A DNA stretch of 64,000 nt, taken from Syntrophaceae bacterium UBA2210. Its GTDB lineage: Bacteria > Desulfobacterota > Syntrophia > Syntrophales > UBA2210. How positions within the stretch are numbered: the stretch's first letter is position 1; each line of letters begins with the position of its first letter. The notes below the pieces were generated by a model. The model was given only the letters and a program-made list of their open reading frames with translations, had not been told where the DNA came from and made no database searches. Location: NCBI GenBank assembly GCA_002327865.1, contig DCUQ01000009.1:222823-286822 (forward strand). The letters are read 5' to 3'. This document shows positions 18,659-26,859 of the stretch, piece by piece. A program made the position numbers and the translations under genes.

Positions 18659-18686
18659 TTGACATAATTTACGCAGCGATGATATT
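18659..18686 (+). promoter_or_regulatory. Predicted promoter of yhhQ-queF
   Basis: TTGACA (18659-18664) and GATATT (18681-18686) are 16 bases apart, about 45 bases upstream of yhhQ. No preQ1 riboswitch fold was recognised between it and the start codon. Confidence 0.5.
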
Positions 18687-18730
18687 CCTTCTACCTTTAT
18701 TTACAATTATCTTTCAATGGAAAATTTGCT

Positions 18731-19363
18731 ATGACACCACTAAATATTAAATTTATAAAATATCTCTTCATATCGTCGCTGCTTTTGTCCAATATTATCG
18801 CGTGCAAAATAATCACACTGGGCGGGCTGATATTACCTGCGGCGATCATACTTTATCCTCTTACATTTCTTTTTACCGATGTGGTAGCGGAAATAGAAGG
18901 CAAAAAGAGCGCGGCCGATCTCGTAATGACGGGGTTTTACATGTCCCTGTTCATGATGTTAGTGATATTTATCGTCAAGATTCTCCCTCCCGCCGGGTTC
19001 TGGAAATATCAGGAGGCGTATAACATTATCCTCGGATCAACACCGAGAATAGTCATCGCATCCATGATAGCGTATATCATATCCCAGAGACACGACATAT
19101 GGGCGTTCCACTGGTGGAAACAGAAGACCGAGGGAAAGCATCTGTGGCTGAGAAACAATCTCTCGACAATCGCCTCCCAGTTGATCGATTCCGTCCTGTT
19201 CATAACAATAGCATTCTGGGGCGTCTTTCCTGCTTCGGTTATAGGAATGATGATCCTGGGCCAGTATGCCGTCAAGGTAGGGATTGCCCTGCTCGATACT
19301 CCGTTTTGTTACATGTTGGTGAGGTTTTATGGAAGCGATAGAGAACAAGTACAGGGAGCATGA
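18731..19363 (+). CDS. yhhQ: Queuosine precursor transporter
   Basis: A 210-residue inner-membrane protein of the YhhQ (QPTR) family with about six helices. Family blocks include SNIIACKIITLGGLILPAAIILYPLTF, FLFTDVVAEIEGKKSA, RIVIASMIAYIISQRHDIWAFHWWK and LRNNLSTIASQLIDSVLFITIAF. It imports preQ0 or preQ1. Its 3' end overlaps queF by 35 bases, which links the two in queuosine synthesis for tRNA modification. Confidence 0.92.
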   Translation: MTPLNIKFIKYLFISSLLLSNIIACKIITLGGLILPAAIILYPLTFLFTDVVAEIEGKKSAADLVMTGFYMSLFMMLVIFIVKILPPAGFWKYQEAYNIILGSTPRIVIASMIAYIISQRHDIWAFHWWKQKTEGKHLWLRNNLSTIASQLIDSVLFITIAFWGVFPASVIGMMILGQYAVKVGIALLDTPFCYMLVRFYGSDREQVQGA

Positions 19364-19655
19364 TTACGAGGTAACCATACGGATCCCCGAATTTACATGC
19401 CTTTGTCCGATGACCGCCCAGCCGGACTTTGCGGAGATAGTAATCACGTATGTTCCGGGTGAATTCCTGGTCGAACTGAAATCCCTGAAGCTCTACATGC
19501 ACGCCTACCGCGACAAGGGGATCTTCCACGAAGAAGCGGTCAACAGGATCCTGAGAGACTTCGTGGAAAAGATACACCCCAAAAAGGTGGAAGTCGCAGG
19601 AAACTTCAATGTAAGGGGCGGCATCTATACTACCGTCAGGGCCGAGTATCCATAA
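19329..19655 (+). CDS. queF: NADPH-dependent 7-cyano-7-deazaguanine reductase
   Basis: A 108-residue enzyme of the short, single-domain type that reduces preQ0 to preQ1. The catalytic Cys26 and Asp33 are in CLCPMTAQPDFAEI with the usual seven-residue spacing, and the QueF motif appears as ELKSLKLYMHAYRDKGIFHEE. GAGG precedes the ATG, which lies inside yhhQ. Because a transporter is its operon partner and no queC, queD or queE is in the window, the cell may scavenge preQ0, but distant genes are not excluded. Confidence 0.93.
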   Translation: MEAIENKYREHDYEVTIRIPEFTCLCPMTAQPDFAEIVITYVPGEFLVELKSLKLYMHAYRDKGIFHEEAVNRILRDFVEKIHPKKVEVAGNFNVRGGIYTTVRAEYP

Positions 19656-19753
19656 CCCCCGCGTCCGGAAAAGAACCCGGCAGATCACTCCACATATTTT
19701 CTCCGAAGGCCGTATACGTAATCCGTCGCGGATTGCCGCGCGATATCGCACTC

Positions 19754-21796
19754 TTAAGGGGCCGTGTAGTCAACATTCCCAAGTATAAGCAATGAATACG
19801 TATCACCCTCCCAGGATACCTCCACGGTAATGGTCGCACTCTCTTGTTTGTCCTCCTCCGGATCGCTGTCGGAGATAATAAATGGAAATTCTATCAGGCC
19901 AAGATGACCGTCCATGTCGGGACCTATAACGCTGCTGTTGGGGAACGTATAATCGTTCCGCCCGCTCACTTTCCCGGCATCGGTCGTGATGGTGATCGTG
20001 GAACCCGGCGTAAGCGGGTTGAGATTCCGGTCGCACACGATGACCGTGATTGCCTCCGAACCGCCGTTCGGTATGTTGAACGTGGCGGTATCTGAACGAA
20101 TTACAGGCGAGCCGGTAACCAGAATCTTGAAGTTGCGAAACAGCATCTTATCGGCATCGATGGAATCCCACACGCCGTTGAGCGTTCCGTTATAAACACC
20201 GCTGCCGTCCGCGGAGATGTACTGTTCATAAGGGTCCGTGGACCCGTCGTCGTGACTTTCATTATCGTTATAGTCACAGAAGGGATCGGGAAGGGTATCC
20301 AGAAACGGTTCGGGGGTCGGGAGATCGTCATAAACACCGTTCGCATTCGTATCGTCGAAATGTTCCTCGCCCCTCGTGTAGACGAGCACCGAGCAGAGAC
20401 CGTCCCGCGGATGGTTCGTCGTGCTGTATCCGTAGGTAGTATCAACGTAGTCTATCAGGTCGGTCTCCCATGACAGTGGAATGACATCCTGGGGGCCGTA
20501 CCCCTGTGTTTTAATGGCAACGGTCGCCGTTCCCGATTGATCGGCGGTGGCACTGCTGGAATCCACGGTCAGTCCGAGCTCTGTTACGAAAGACACGACC
20601 GTGCCGTCTAGTATATTATAATTGCCGAACCGGTCGGCAAGGTAAGCGGTAATATCGGTTTCTCTGCCGTTAATTTGAAGCCCAGGGAGATTAAGTGTTT
20701 CAGCGGCCACGCTGAACCTTCTCTCCGAAGGAACCCCACCGCCGATGGAAACAACGGACGACCTGACGGTCATGAGGGGATCCACCCCATCGAAGATAGT
20801 ACCCGTGATGGTAACGGGTCCCGCGACAGTGCCACTGTGCAACGCGCACTGGGCGATACCATCCGAGGAGGAGGAAACTTCGATTTCACCGGGTGTTCCG
20901 TCGCCGGAAGGATCGATATATTCACCTCCGTTAAGCCCGTCATGTATTTCAAACAAGACTGTCACGTTCTGAAGAGGATTACCGTTACTGTCAGTCACCC
21001 TGAACTGGATAGTAGAGATCTCGGTTCCGCCGGTCCCCGCTATCGCTATCAGGCTCGGCTCTGCGGAAACAAATTCAATAAAAGCGGCGGGTGCCTGTTC
21101 GATCGTAATCGTTACCGGGTCGGAAACGGCGGTTCCGGATCGCGCGGTAATTTCCACCTGTCCGGGGTTGTTCCCCGCTTCGAAGGTCGCCGTCGCCTTG
21201 TTGCTGTTCGTAACAGAGGACGCCGTAACTGTTCCGTATGAATCGTCATCCACTGTAAATGTAACCGTAGTGCCGTTCGGAACGTCCGCGCCGCCGTCAC
21301 CCAGCACCGTAGCCGTTACCGTAGACGTGCCCTCGACAATAACGGTGTCCGGCGTGGCTTCAAGTGTGATGCTCTGGGGTTCGGTTTCGTCGAGAATGAA
21401 TATGGTTTCCGGGTCGCTGCTTACGGATTCCGCAGTCGCGGTGATCTCCACTTCGCCGGGAAGCGTCCGTGCCGTAAAAGTGGCCGTCGCTTCTCCATTA
21501 CTGTCCGAAGTCGATGTATTCGTTATATACGCCAGTACGGGATTGCTCAGTGTGAACACGACATCGACACCCGAAACCGGCCCGCCGCTCGAATTGTACA
21601 CGAACGCGGTAACGCTGGTGGACGCTTCGGGATCAATCGTCGTGCTGTCCGCTTCTACGGCGACGGCGGCAACCTGTACCGTTCCCACATCTCCCCCGGA
21701 GTCGTCACCCTCCTTGAGCGACTCTCCACCGCACGAAGCAAGAAAAACAAGAACGAGGGCGATAATAAATCCCAGTTGAAGATATCTTATTTTCAT
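19754..21796 (-). CDS. Large lipoprotein with bacterial Ig-like (Big_1/invasin-type) repeats
   Basis: A 680-residue surface or periplasmic lipoprotein. The signal ends in the lipobox FLASCGG with Cys22. Residues about 40-135 and 139-235 are two clear Big_1-type domains (pattern: TSVTAFVYNSSGGPVSGVDVVF, then a GEATATFTARTLPGEVEITAT-like strand pair), and a third diverged copy covers about 240-345. Further on is an Asp/Asn-rich stretch (DDTNANGVYDDLPTP, CDYNDNESHDDG) resembling calcium-binding loops, then a final beta-rich domain. It lies 61 bases after pilQ in the same direction and is the last gene of the pilus operon. A role in pilus or surface adhesion is inferred. Confidence 0.82.
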   Translation of the reverse strand: MKIRYLQLGFIIALVLVFLASCGGESLKEGDDSGGDVGTVQVAAVAVEADSTTIDPEASTSVTAFVYNSSGGPVSGVDVVFTLSNPVLAYITNTSTSDSNGEATATFTARTLPGEVEITATAESVSSDPETIFILDETEPQSITLEATPDTVIVEGTSTVTATVLGDGGADVPNGTTVTFTVDDDSYGTVTASSVTNSNKATATFEAGNNPGQVEITARSGTAVSDPVTITIEQAPAAFIEFVSAEPSLIAIAGTGGTEISTIQFRVTDSNGNPLQNVTVLFEIHDGLNGGEYIDPSGDGTPGEIEVSSSSDGIAQCALHSGTVAGPVTITGTIFDGVDPLMTVRSSVVSIGGGVPSERRFSVAAETLNLPGLQINGRETDITAYLADRFGNYNILDGTVVSFVTELGLTVDSSSATADQSGTATVAIKTQGYGPQDVIPLSWETDLIDYVDTTYGYSTTNHPRDGLCSVLVYTRGEEHFDDTNANGVYDDLPTPEPFLDTLPDPFCDYNDNESHDDGSTDPYEQYISADGSGVYNGTLNGVWDSIDADKMLFRNFKILVTGSPVIRSDTATFNIPNGGSEAITVIVCDRNLNPLTPGSTITITTDAGKVSGRNDYTFPNSSVIGPDMDGHLGLIEFPFIISDSDPEEDKQESATITVEVSWEGDTYSLLILGNVDYTAP

Positions 21797-21857
21797 TCCG
21801 TAGCTCCTTTAATAATCTCTCTGTCAACCGATACCTACCGGGCCTTGGTACCTATAA

Positions 21858-23501
21858 TTATCCCTCTTTTTCAAGTATCCTCGGGGTGACAAAGATCAGC
21901 AACTCTCTTTTTTCATTACTGACGGTTTTATACTTGAACAGCCATCCCAGAACGGGAATGTTCGATAACCACGGAACGCCTTCGATTCCTTCGCTGGCAG
22001 TCGTCTTATAAACGCCGCCGATAACAAGCGTGTCTCCATCCTTTACAACCACGGTGGATTCGACACTGCTTGTTTTTATCGGTGGTTCTTCCTCTGTGAA
22101 TGTCCGGTCCGCATAATCGTTGTTGGCCTTAACCTCTATGGATATTCTCCCTTCAGGGGTGATTGTCGGTGTGACTTCCAGTTTCAGCACCGCTTCCTTG
22201 AATTCCGTATCCGCCTTTCCATTGTCATCGACAACCTTGTAAGGGATCTCCTCCCCCTGTTTTATCGTGGCCTTTATGCCATTAAGCGTGGTAACTTTCG
22301 GCGATGAAACGATCTTACCTTCACCAGTCTCTTCAAGCGCCGCCAGCTGAGCGTCCAGAATAAATTTGCTCGTTCCGAGGACCAGGCCGAGCGCCGGTGT
22401 TGTAACAGCCGAAGTAGAAGGAAAATTAACCGCCGTATTGCTGGAGGTCAGGCCTATACCTCCGGGAAGCGTGGTCACCGCACCGGATGCCGAGTTTCCG
22501 ATCATAACGCCGTAATCCTTTCCCCCCGCAGTGTCGCTATAACCGTATCCCCACTTAATCCCCATCTCTCTGGCAACGCTTGTCGTGACTTCCACGATTT
22601 TCGCTTCTATCGCTATCTGTTTAATCTGATCTTTGGGAATCTTTTTCTGTTCATCTTCTTTGATCTTTTGTAATTCCTTAAGCGGCAGGACGGAGATCAC
22701 GGTCCCTGTTTGCTTTTTCCCTAGACCGTTTATTTCCAGTATGGTATCGAGTGCCTGGTCCCACGGAACATTTTTCATATGCACCGTAACGTCGGCCTTT
22801 ACATCGGGACCCGCAACTATACTGAACCCGCTTACCTCCGATATCAATCTGAACACGCTCTTTATATCGGCATCCTGAAAATCAAGAGATATTTTCCGGC
22901 CTGTGTACTGCTTGTACGTTGCCGGCGACGCATCATCCGTACCCTGCGCAATGTGCATTATCTTCGGTTCGGGTGCCGGAGAAATGTTTTTTAAATATGG
23001 AACATTAGTCATTTCTTCATATGGCAGGGTTGAAACATCGAAATCAACGATTACCCTTAAACCGTCCTGAGTGTACCGATAGGGCACCATCTTTTTCAGA
23101 AGTATCTTGACAACTGTTTCCTCTCCCCCGTCGGCCGTATCCTGGTAAAGGGATACCGTCTCAAGATTTCTCAACCTGCCTCCTTCGTATTTTCTTTCCA
23201 TACCTTCGGGAATCGACACACCCGCCAGATGTATCGCCAGCGAATTATCCGGTTCCCTGGATACGTCAAATTTTGTGACATCGGAAAGCAGTATTGAGAC
23301 CTGCTCTTTCCCGTTCATTTTATTAAGGATCACGCCTTTTATGTAATCTCCGGCATCGCCATTTCCCTCAGCTCTTTCCTGTGCAGAAGAAACACCGGCA
23401 GGTGACTGGGCTTTACCGCCGACAGTCGTACAGCTGGATAGAACAAGAAGCCCTGCCAGGAAAGAAAGAGCAAAGAAAAGTATTCTTTTCCCTGATTTCA
23501 T
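21858..23501 (-). CDS. pilQ: Type IV pilus secretin
   Basis: A 547-residue outer-membrane secretin through which the pilus exits. It has a lipoprotein-like signal (VLSSCTTVGG), an AMIN-like domain (residues about 50-155), a secretin/TonB short N-domain (ISLDFQDADIKSVFRLISEVSG), and a C-terminal secretin domain (VEVTTSVAREMGIKWGYGY; GEEIPYKV; VVKDGDTLVIGGVYK; VPWLSNIPVLGWLFKYK). It is shorter than PilQ of Pseudomonas, with a single AMIN domain. Its start overlaps the pilP stop by 4 bases. Confidence 0.95.
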   Translation of the reverse strand: MKSGKRILFFALSFLAGLLVLSSCTTVGGKAQSPAGVSSAQERAEGNGDAGDYIKGVILNKMNGKEQVSILLSDVTKFDVSREPDNSLAIHLAGVSIPEGMERKYEGGRLRNLETVSLYQDTADGGEETVVKILLKKMVPYRYTQDGLRVIVDFDVSTLPYEEMTNVPYLKNISPAPEPKIMHIAQGTDDASPATYKQYTGRKISLDFQDADIKSVFRLISEVSGFSIVAGPDVKADVTVHMKNVPWDQALDTILEINGLGKKQTGTVISVLPLKELQKIKEDEQKKIPKDQIKQIAIEAKIVEVTTSVAREMGIKWGYGYSDTAGGKDYGVMIGNSASGAVTTLPGGIGLTSSNTAVNFPSTSAVTTPALGLVLGTSKFILDAQLAALEETGEGKIVSSPKVTTLNGIKATIKQGEEIPYKVVDDNGKADTEFKEAVLKLEVTPTITPEGRISIEVKANNDYADRTFTEEEPPIKTSSVESTVVVKDGDTLVIGGVYKTTASEGIEGVPWLSNIPVLGWLFKYKTVSNEKRELLIFVTPRILEKEG

Positions 23502-24019
23502 GGATTCCCCCCATCTTTTCTAAGCGTAAGAACGATACGTTCCGTATTTATATTACCATCAAAATCTTTTACCCTCTCCAGCACAATCACACGGTCCGTA
23601 AGGATTTTTATAACGCTGCCGCCGTTTATCCCTATACGGGTATTTTTGCGAAGCATATATCGTTTCCCTTCCGGCGTTTCCACCATGGCGATTCTCTGGT
23701 TCCCGGCTATGACAATGCCGGAAAGGCGAAACTCCTCGGTACTGAATCTTTCAAGAGGAGAAGCGGGCAGAGAAACACTGGTTTTATCCTGGCCTGACTT
23801 TTGTGCCGCCTGTGCCGGTTTTTTTTCTTCCACGACTTCAATAAAAGGCTTGAAGGGATCCGGTTTCCCAACCGGGTCATACCGGTAGATCCCGGCTTCC
23901 GGCTCCACGGGATCGGCACAATATACTGCCGAAGTCATGGGGGAAAAAAACGGCACGGCAAGTGCTGCCGCAATCCATCGTAACGAATTGTTACTTCTTC
24001 TTTTCGTTCGCTTCTTCAT
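23498..24019 (-). CDS. pilP: Type IV pilus assembly protein PilP
   Basis: A 173-residue protein of the inner-membrane alignment complex. It has an N-terminal hydrophobic segment (LRWIAAALAVPFFSPMTSAVYC), a proline- and charge-rich linker (GKPDPFKPFIEVVEEKKPAQ), and the small beta domain (LERFSTEEFRLSGIVIAGNQRIAMVETPEGKRY) typical of PilP, which contacts PilQ. A classical lipobox is not obvious. It overlaps pilO by 29 bases and pilQ by 4. Confidence 0.9.
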   Translation of the reverse strand: MKKRTKRRSNNSLRWIAAALAVPFFSPMTSAVYCADPVEPEAGIYRYDPVGKPDPFKPFIEVVEEKKPAQAAQKSGQDKTSVSLPASPLERFSTEEFRLSGIVIAGNQRIAMVETPEGKRYMLRKNTRIGINGGSVIKILTDRVIVLERVKDFDGNINTERIVLTLRKDGGNP

Positions 24020-24590
24020 TCGCCTTTTCCAGAAACATGTATATCTTTATCAAACAGTCAGCCGTCAGAACATCACTCCCCGCACCCTTTTTCCCGCTTT
24101 TGATTTCAACATCCATTATATTGGCTATGCGCGGGAGGTGCGCCACGCTATCGAAGAAGACGGCTATATCATTATATTTCCCTTCGACGGCAATCTTGAC
24201 GGGTATCTCGGCATAAAATTCCTTTGAAACAGGTTCCCCGGGTTCGAAAAGGATAAAATCGAGTCCCGCGCTGCGCCCCGCTTCGGAAACGGATGTAAGA
24301 AGATGAGGAATTTCTTTCTGATCGGGGAGTTTGGCCAGTAGTATCTTTAAATCCTCCTCCAGCTTGGCGACTTCTTTCCTATACTGTTCTATCTGTCCTA
24401 CCACCCGCTGGGTCGCAACAATACGCGTGTTAAGGTTTCCCAGTTCCTCGCTCAACCTGGTTTTCTTCTCGAAAACAGGTTGAAAAAGATAAAACCAGTA
24501 AAAGTACCCTATGAGGAGAAGCAGGACGAGACCGAGCAGCAGTTTTTTCCTGAGAGACAGGTTTTTTATGTCATCCAGTCCTATTGCCAT
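23991..24590 (-). CDS. pilO: Type IV pilus assembly protein PilO
   Basis: A 199-residue single-pass inner-membrane protein: a membrane helix at residues about 17-35 (LLLGLVLLLLIGYFYWFYLF), a coiled coil (residues 40-90) and a ferredoxin-like periplasmic domain (IPHLLTSVSEAGRSAGLDFILFEPGEP). It pairs with PilN. It starts 3 bases after the pilN stop. Confidence 0.93.
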   Translation of the reverse strand: MAIGLDDIKNLSLRKKLLLGLVLLLLIGYFYWFYLFQPVFEKKTRLSEELGNLNTRIVATQRVVGQIEQYRKEVAKLEEDLKILLAKLPDQKEIPHLLTSVSEAGRSAGLDFILFEPGEPVSKEFYAEIPVKIAVEGKYNDIAVFFDSVAHLPRIANIMDVEIKSGKKGAGSDVLTADCLIKIYMFLEKANEEANEKKK

Positions 24591-24593
24591 TGT

Positions 24594-25139
24594 TTATTCC
24601 TTTTCCGCTGTACACAAAAGAACAAACTCCATCAGCTTGGCCCCTGAAATGGTAGTCTGTTTGGATGAGACAAGGTCTACCGTCCTGATGTATGGAGATT
24701 CCTCAAGATTTTTCATAAACTGCGCTATTGCTGGATTATTCACGGCTATTCCTTCAACACGCAGGTTATCGTCCTTCTTCGCAATACCGGTAAGCCACTC
24801 GTGCTGGGGGGAAATCCTGTAGGCTATTTCGTCCATAATGTGGACCGGATAATCTCTGCCTTTTTCAAGATCCGTTATGACTCCTATCTTCTTCTCCAGC
24901 ATCTCTTTATCCGACTTAAACTTTTCCAGATTCCCGGCTTCCTTTGTCAGGGCATCCAGTTTGACACGGGCGGATTGGACCTCGGTTTCCAGACTGGCAA
25001 CACCCATACACAGATACACATGGAACACGGCTATAAGCAGAATAATTCCCCCGAAGGAAAACAGCCAGATAAAGAGTTCTCGCTTGGTACCTGCCCGTTT
25101 TTTTTCTTCACGATATGGGAGAAGATTGATTTTTATCAT
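24594..25139 (-). CDS. pilN: Type IV pilus assembly protein PilN
   Basis: A 181-residue single-pass membrane protein. It opens with MIKINLLPYREEKKRA, the conserved PilN peptide that binds PilM, followed by a membrane helix (LFIWLFSFGGIILLIAVFHVYL), a coiled coil and a small periplasmic domain. It overlaps pilM by 4 bases (ATGA). Confidence 0.95.
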   Translation of the reverse strand: MIKINLLPYREEKKRAGTKRELFIWLFSFGGIILLIAVFHVYLCMGVASLETEVQSARVKLDALTKEAGNLEKFKSDKEMLEKKIGVITDLEKGRDYPVHIMDEIAYRISPQHEWLTGIAKKDDNLRVEGIAVNNPAIAQFMKNLEESPYIRTVDLVSSKQTTISGAKLMEFVLLCTAEKE

Positions 25140-26206
25140 TTGTCTTCCGGCTTTCTGAGAGCAAGGCCAACGCCGATGGCAGACGCAGGGCCTATACCTC
25201 TTATATAAGACGGTGTAAAAACATTGTTATCATACGCTATATTTCTAAAAGGATTAAATATCTCCGTTTCACAATGGAACTTTTTCTTCATGGCATCGAC
25301 AATACCCGGAATCCCGGCACAACCGCCACTGACTATAATACGGCTTATATACGAGTCGGTAACCGTCGAGCTGAAATAATCGAAGGATCTTCCTACTTCC
25401 CGGAAAACAGGTTCAAGATAACCGATAAACGTTTCCTCTATGTTGTCATGTTCACTTGATCCCTCAATTTTTATCATTTCGGCTTCTTCAAAAGAGATGC
25501 CTAGTTTCTTCTGAAGCGCCTGTGTAATGGAATCGCCTCCCAAAATAATATTTCTCGTAAAAACGGATTCCTTGTCCTTGACAATATTGATGTTCGTTAT
25601 GCTGGCTCCTATATTAACCAGGGCGATTGTGTCGCTGTCGTCAAAATCATAGTTTTCCTCATACGCCGTCTCCAGCGCGAAGGAATCGACATCCATTATC
25701 GCTACCTTTCGTCCCGCCCTCTCTATGGAATATACATAACTTTCGGTAACATCCTTCTTTGCGGCGGCGATTATTACTTCCATCTGGCCGGGGTCCATAC
25801 CCTGCTGCTCACCACAGATATGAAAGTCAAAATTAACATCCCTGATATCGTCGAACGGCATGTATTCTCTGGCTTCATCAATTATGAACTCCCGAAGTTC
25901 CTCTTCTTCCATTCTCCGGAACCCCACCTTCTTAATCATGACGACATGTCCCGGAAGGGCCGTTACAACATTTTTAGCCTCGCAGCGGGATACTTTAAAG
26001 AGTTCCCTGATTTTTTTAGACAGCGCGTCATGATCCTTGATCACACCGTTCTCGATGATGCCTCTCTCCAGAAATACCTGTCCAAAGCTGTGCAGGATAC
26101 ACCCTTCCGAGGTGTACTGTAATTCAACAAGCCTGATAATGCTTGACCCTATGTCGATTCCAGCGATTTTTCCGCCGCTTGAAAGCAGATTTTTGACTGA
26201 AAACAT
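25136..26206 (-). CDS. pilM: Type IV pilus assembly ATPase-like protein PilM
   Basis: A 356-residue actin-like cytoplasmic protein. It has the nucleotide-binding phosphate loops GIDIGSSIIRLVEL and ALVNIGASITNINI, and the adenosine loop IIVSGGCAGIPGI, as in FtsA-like PilM. It binds the N-terminal peptide of PilN and links the complex to the cytoplasm. It is 19 bases downstream of ftsB. Confidence 0.95.
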   Translation of the reverse strand: MFSVKNLLSSGGKIAGIDIGSSIIRLVELQYTSEGCILHSFGQVFLERGIIENGVIKDHDALSKKIRELFKVSRCEAKNVVTALPGHVVMIKKVGFRRMEEEELREFIIDEAREYMPFDDIRDVNFDFHICGEQQGMDPGQMEVIIAAAKKDVTESYVYSIERAGRKVAIMDVDSFALETAYEENYDFDDSDTIALVNIGASITNINIVKDKESVFTRNIILGGDSITQALQKKLGISFEEAEMIKIEGSSEHDNIEETFIGYLEPVFREVGRSFDYFSSTVTDSYISRIIVSGGCAGIPGIVDAMKKKFHCETEIFNPFRNIAYDNNVFTPSYIRGIGPASAIGVGLALRKPEDK

Positions 26207-26225
26207 CCGGGGTACCCACTTTCTA

Positions 26226-26492
26226 TCAGTCGATAAATTGATAAACTACATCGCCCTTTTTAACCATTCCAAGTTCTCTTCTCGCTACCGATTCTATGTA
26301 GCGCAGGTCGGTTTTGAGCAACAGTATTTCCCGCTTCAATTCCTCATTCTCTTTTATGATGCATTCATTGGTTTCTTCCAGCGCCGCCTGCTTCTCTCCC
26401 AATGCACGGTAATCCATGAAGCCTTTATTTCCAAAGATTGTAAGAAGCACCATGGCGATGAAAATTCCAAACAGGAGTCTGCCAATTTTCAT
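26226..26492 (-). CDS. ftsB: Septum formation initiator, FtsB/DivIC family
   Basis: An 88-residue bitopic membrane protein: an N-terminal membrane helix (LLFGIFIAMVLLTIFG), a coiled coil (residues 30-62; LGEKQAALEETNECIIKENEELKREI by pattern), and the end motif YIESVARRELGMVKKGDVVYQF characteristic of FtsB. It acts in the divisome with FtsL and FtsQ. It is the first gene of the pilM-Q operon, an arrangement that would co-express division and pilus genes. Confidence 0.9.
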   Translation of the reverse strand: MKIGRLLFGIFIAMVLLTIFGNKGFMDYRALGEKQAALEETNECIIKENEELKREILLLKTDLRYIESVARRELGMVKKGDVVYQFID

Positions 26493-26859
26493 ATAACGCC
26501 TTTTCTTCCATAACGAAGCATAACCTTATCTCGATAAAAGCCAGCAACAAATATGCCACTTGCATCTTTAATTCACGCATTCAAGGGCATTACCATTGAA
26601 AACTCCTTCTGCCGTCTCCGGAAAGAATCAGTTTACGTCCCACCCTTGTCTTAACATATTAACAACAAACAAGATTTACCACAATCTTCTTTTATAAGAA
26701 GCATGAAGCGTCATTGAAGGCATTAAGGCCCTAACAATTCGAAATAACAAGAAATTGGTGTAATTATGTATCGTTTTCGTCGTTTATACAAGCAAAAAGT
26801 GGTGTTTTTCACCGCAAAAACGGTCTTTTCCTGCGTGATATCCAATTCCCGGTCAGACC
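26493..26859. other. 367-base intergenic region upstream of ftsB-pil operon
   Basis: AT-rich, no gene seen. It should hold the promoter of the ftsB-pil operon, but no single convincing -35/-10 pair stands out. A weak terminator for the DUF39 gene lies at its right end. Confidence 0.5.
26794..26814 (-). terminator. Weak intrinsic terminator after the DUF39 gene
   Basis: On the minus strand GCGGTG-AAAAA-CACCAC (one mismatch) is followed by five T residues, 46 bases downstream of the DUF39 stop. The stem is short. Confidence 0.4.

Noticed and set aside
18607-18730. preQ1 riboswitch upstream of yhhQ-queF
   Set aside because: No recognisable preQ1-I hairpin plus A-rich tail could be found by eye in the leader.
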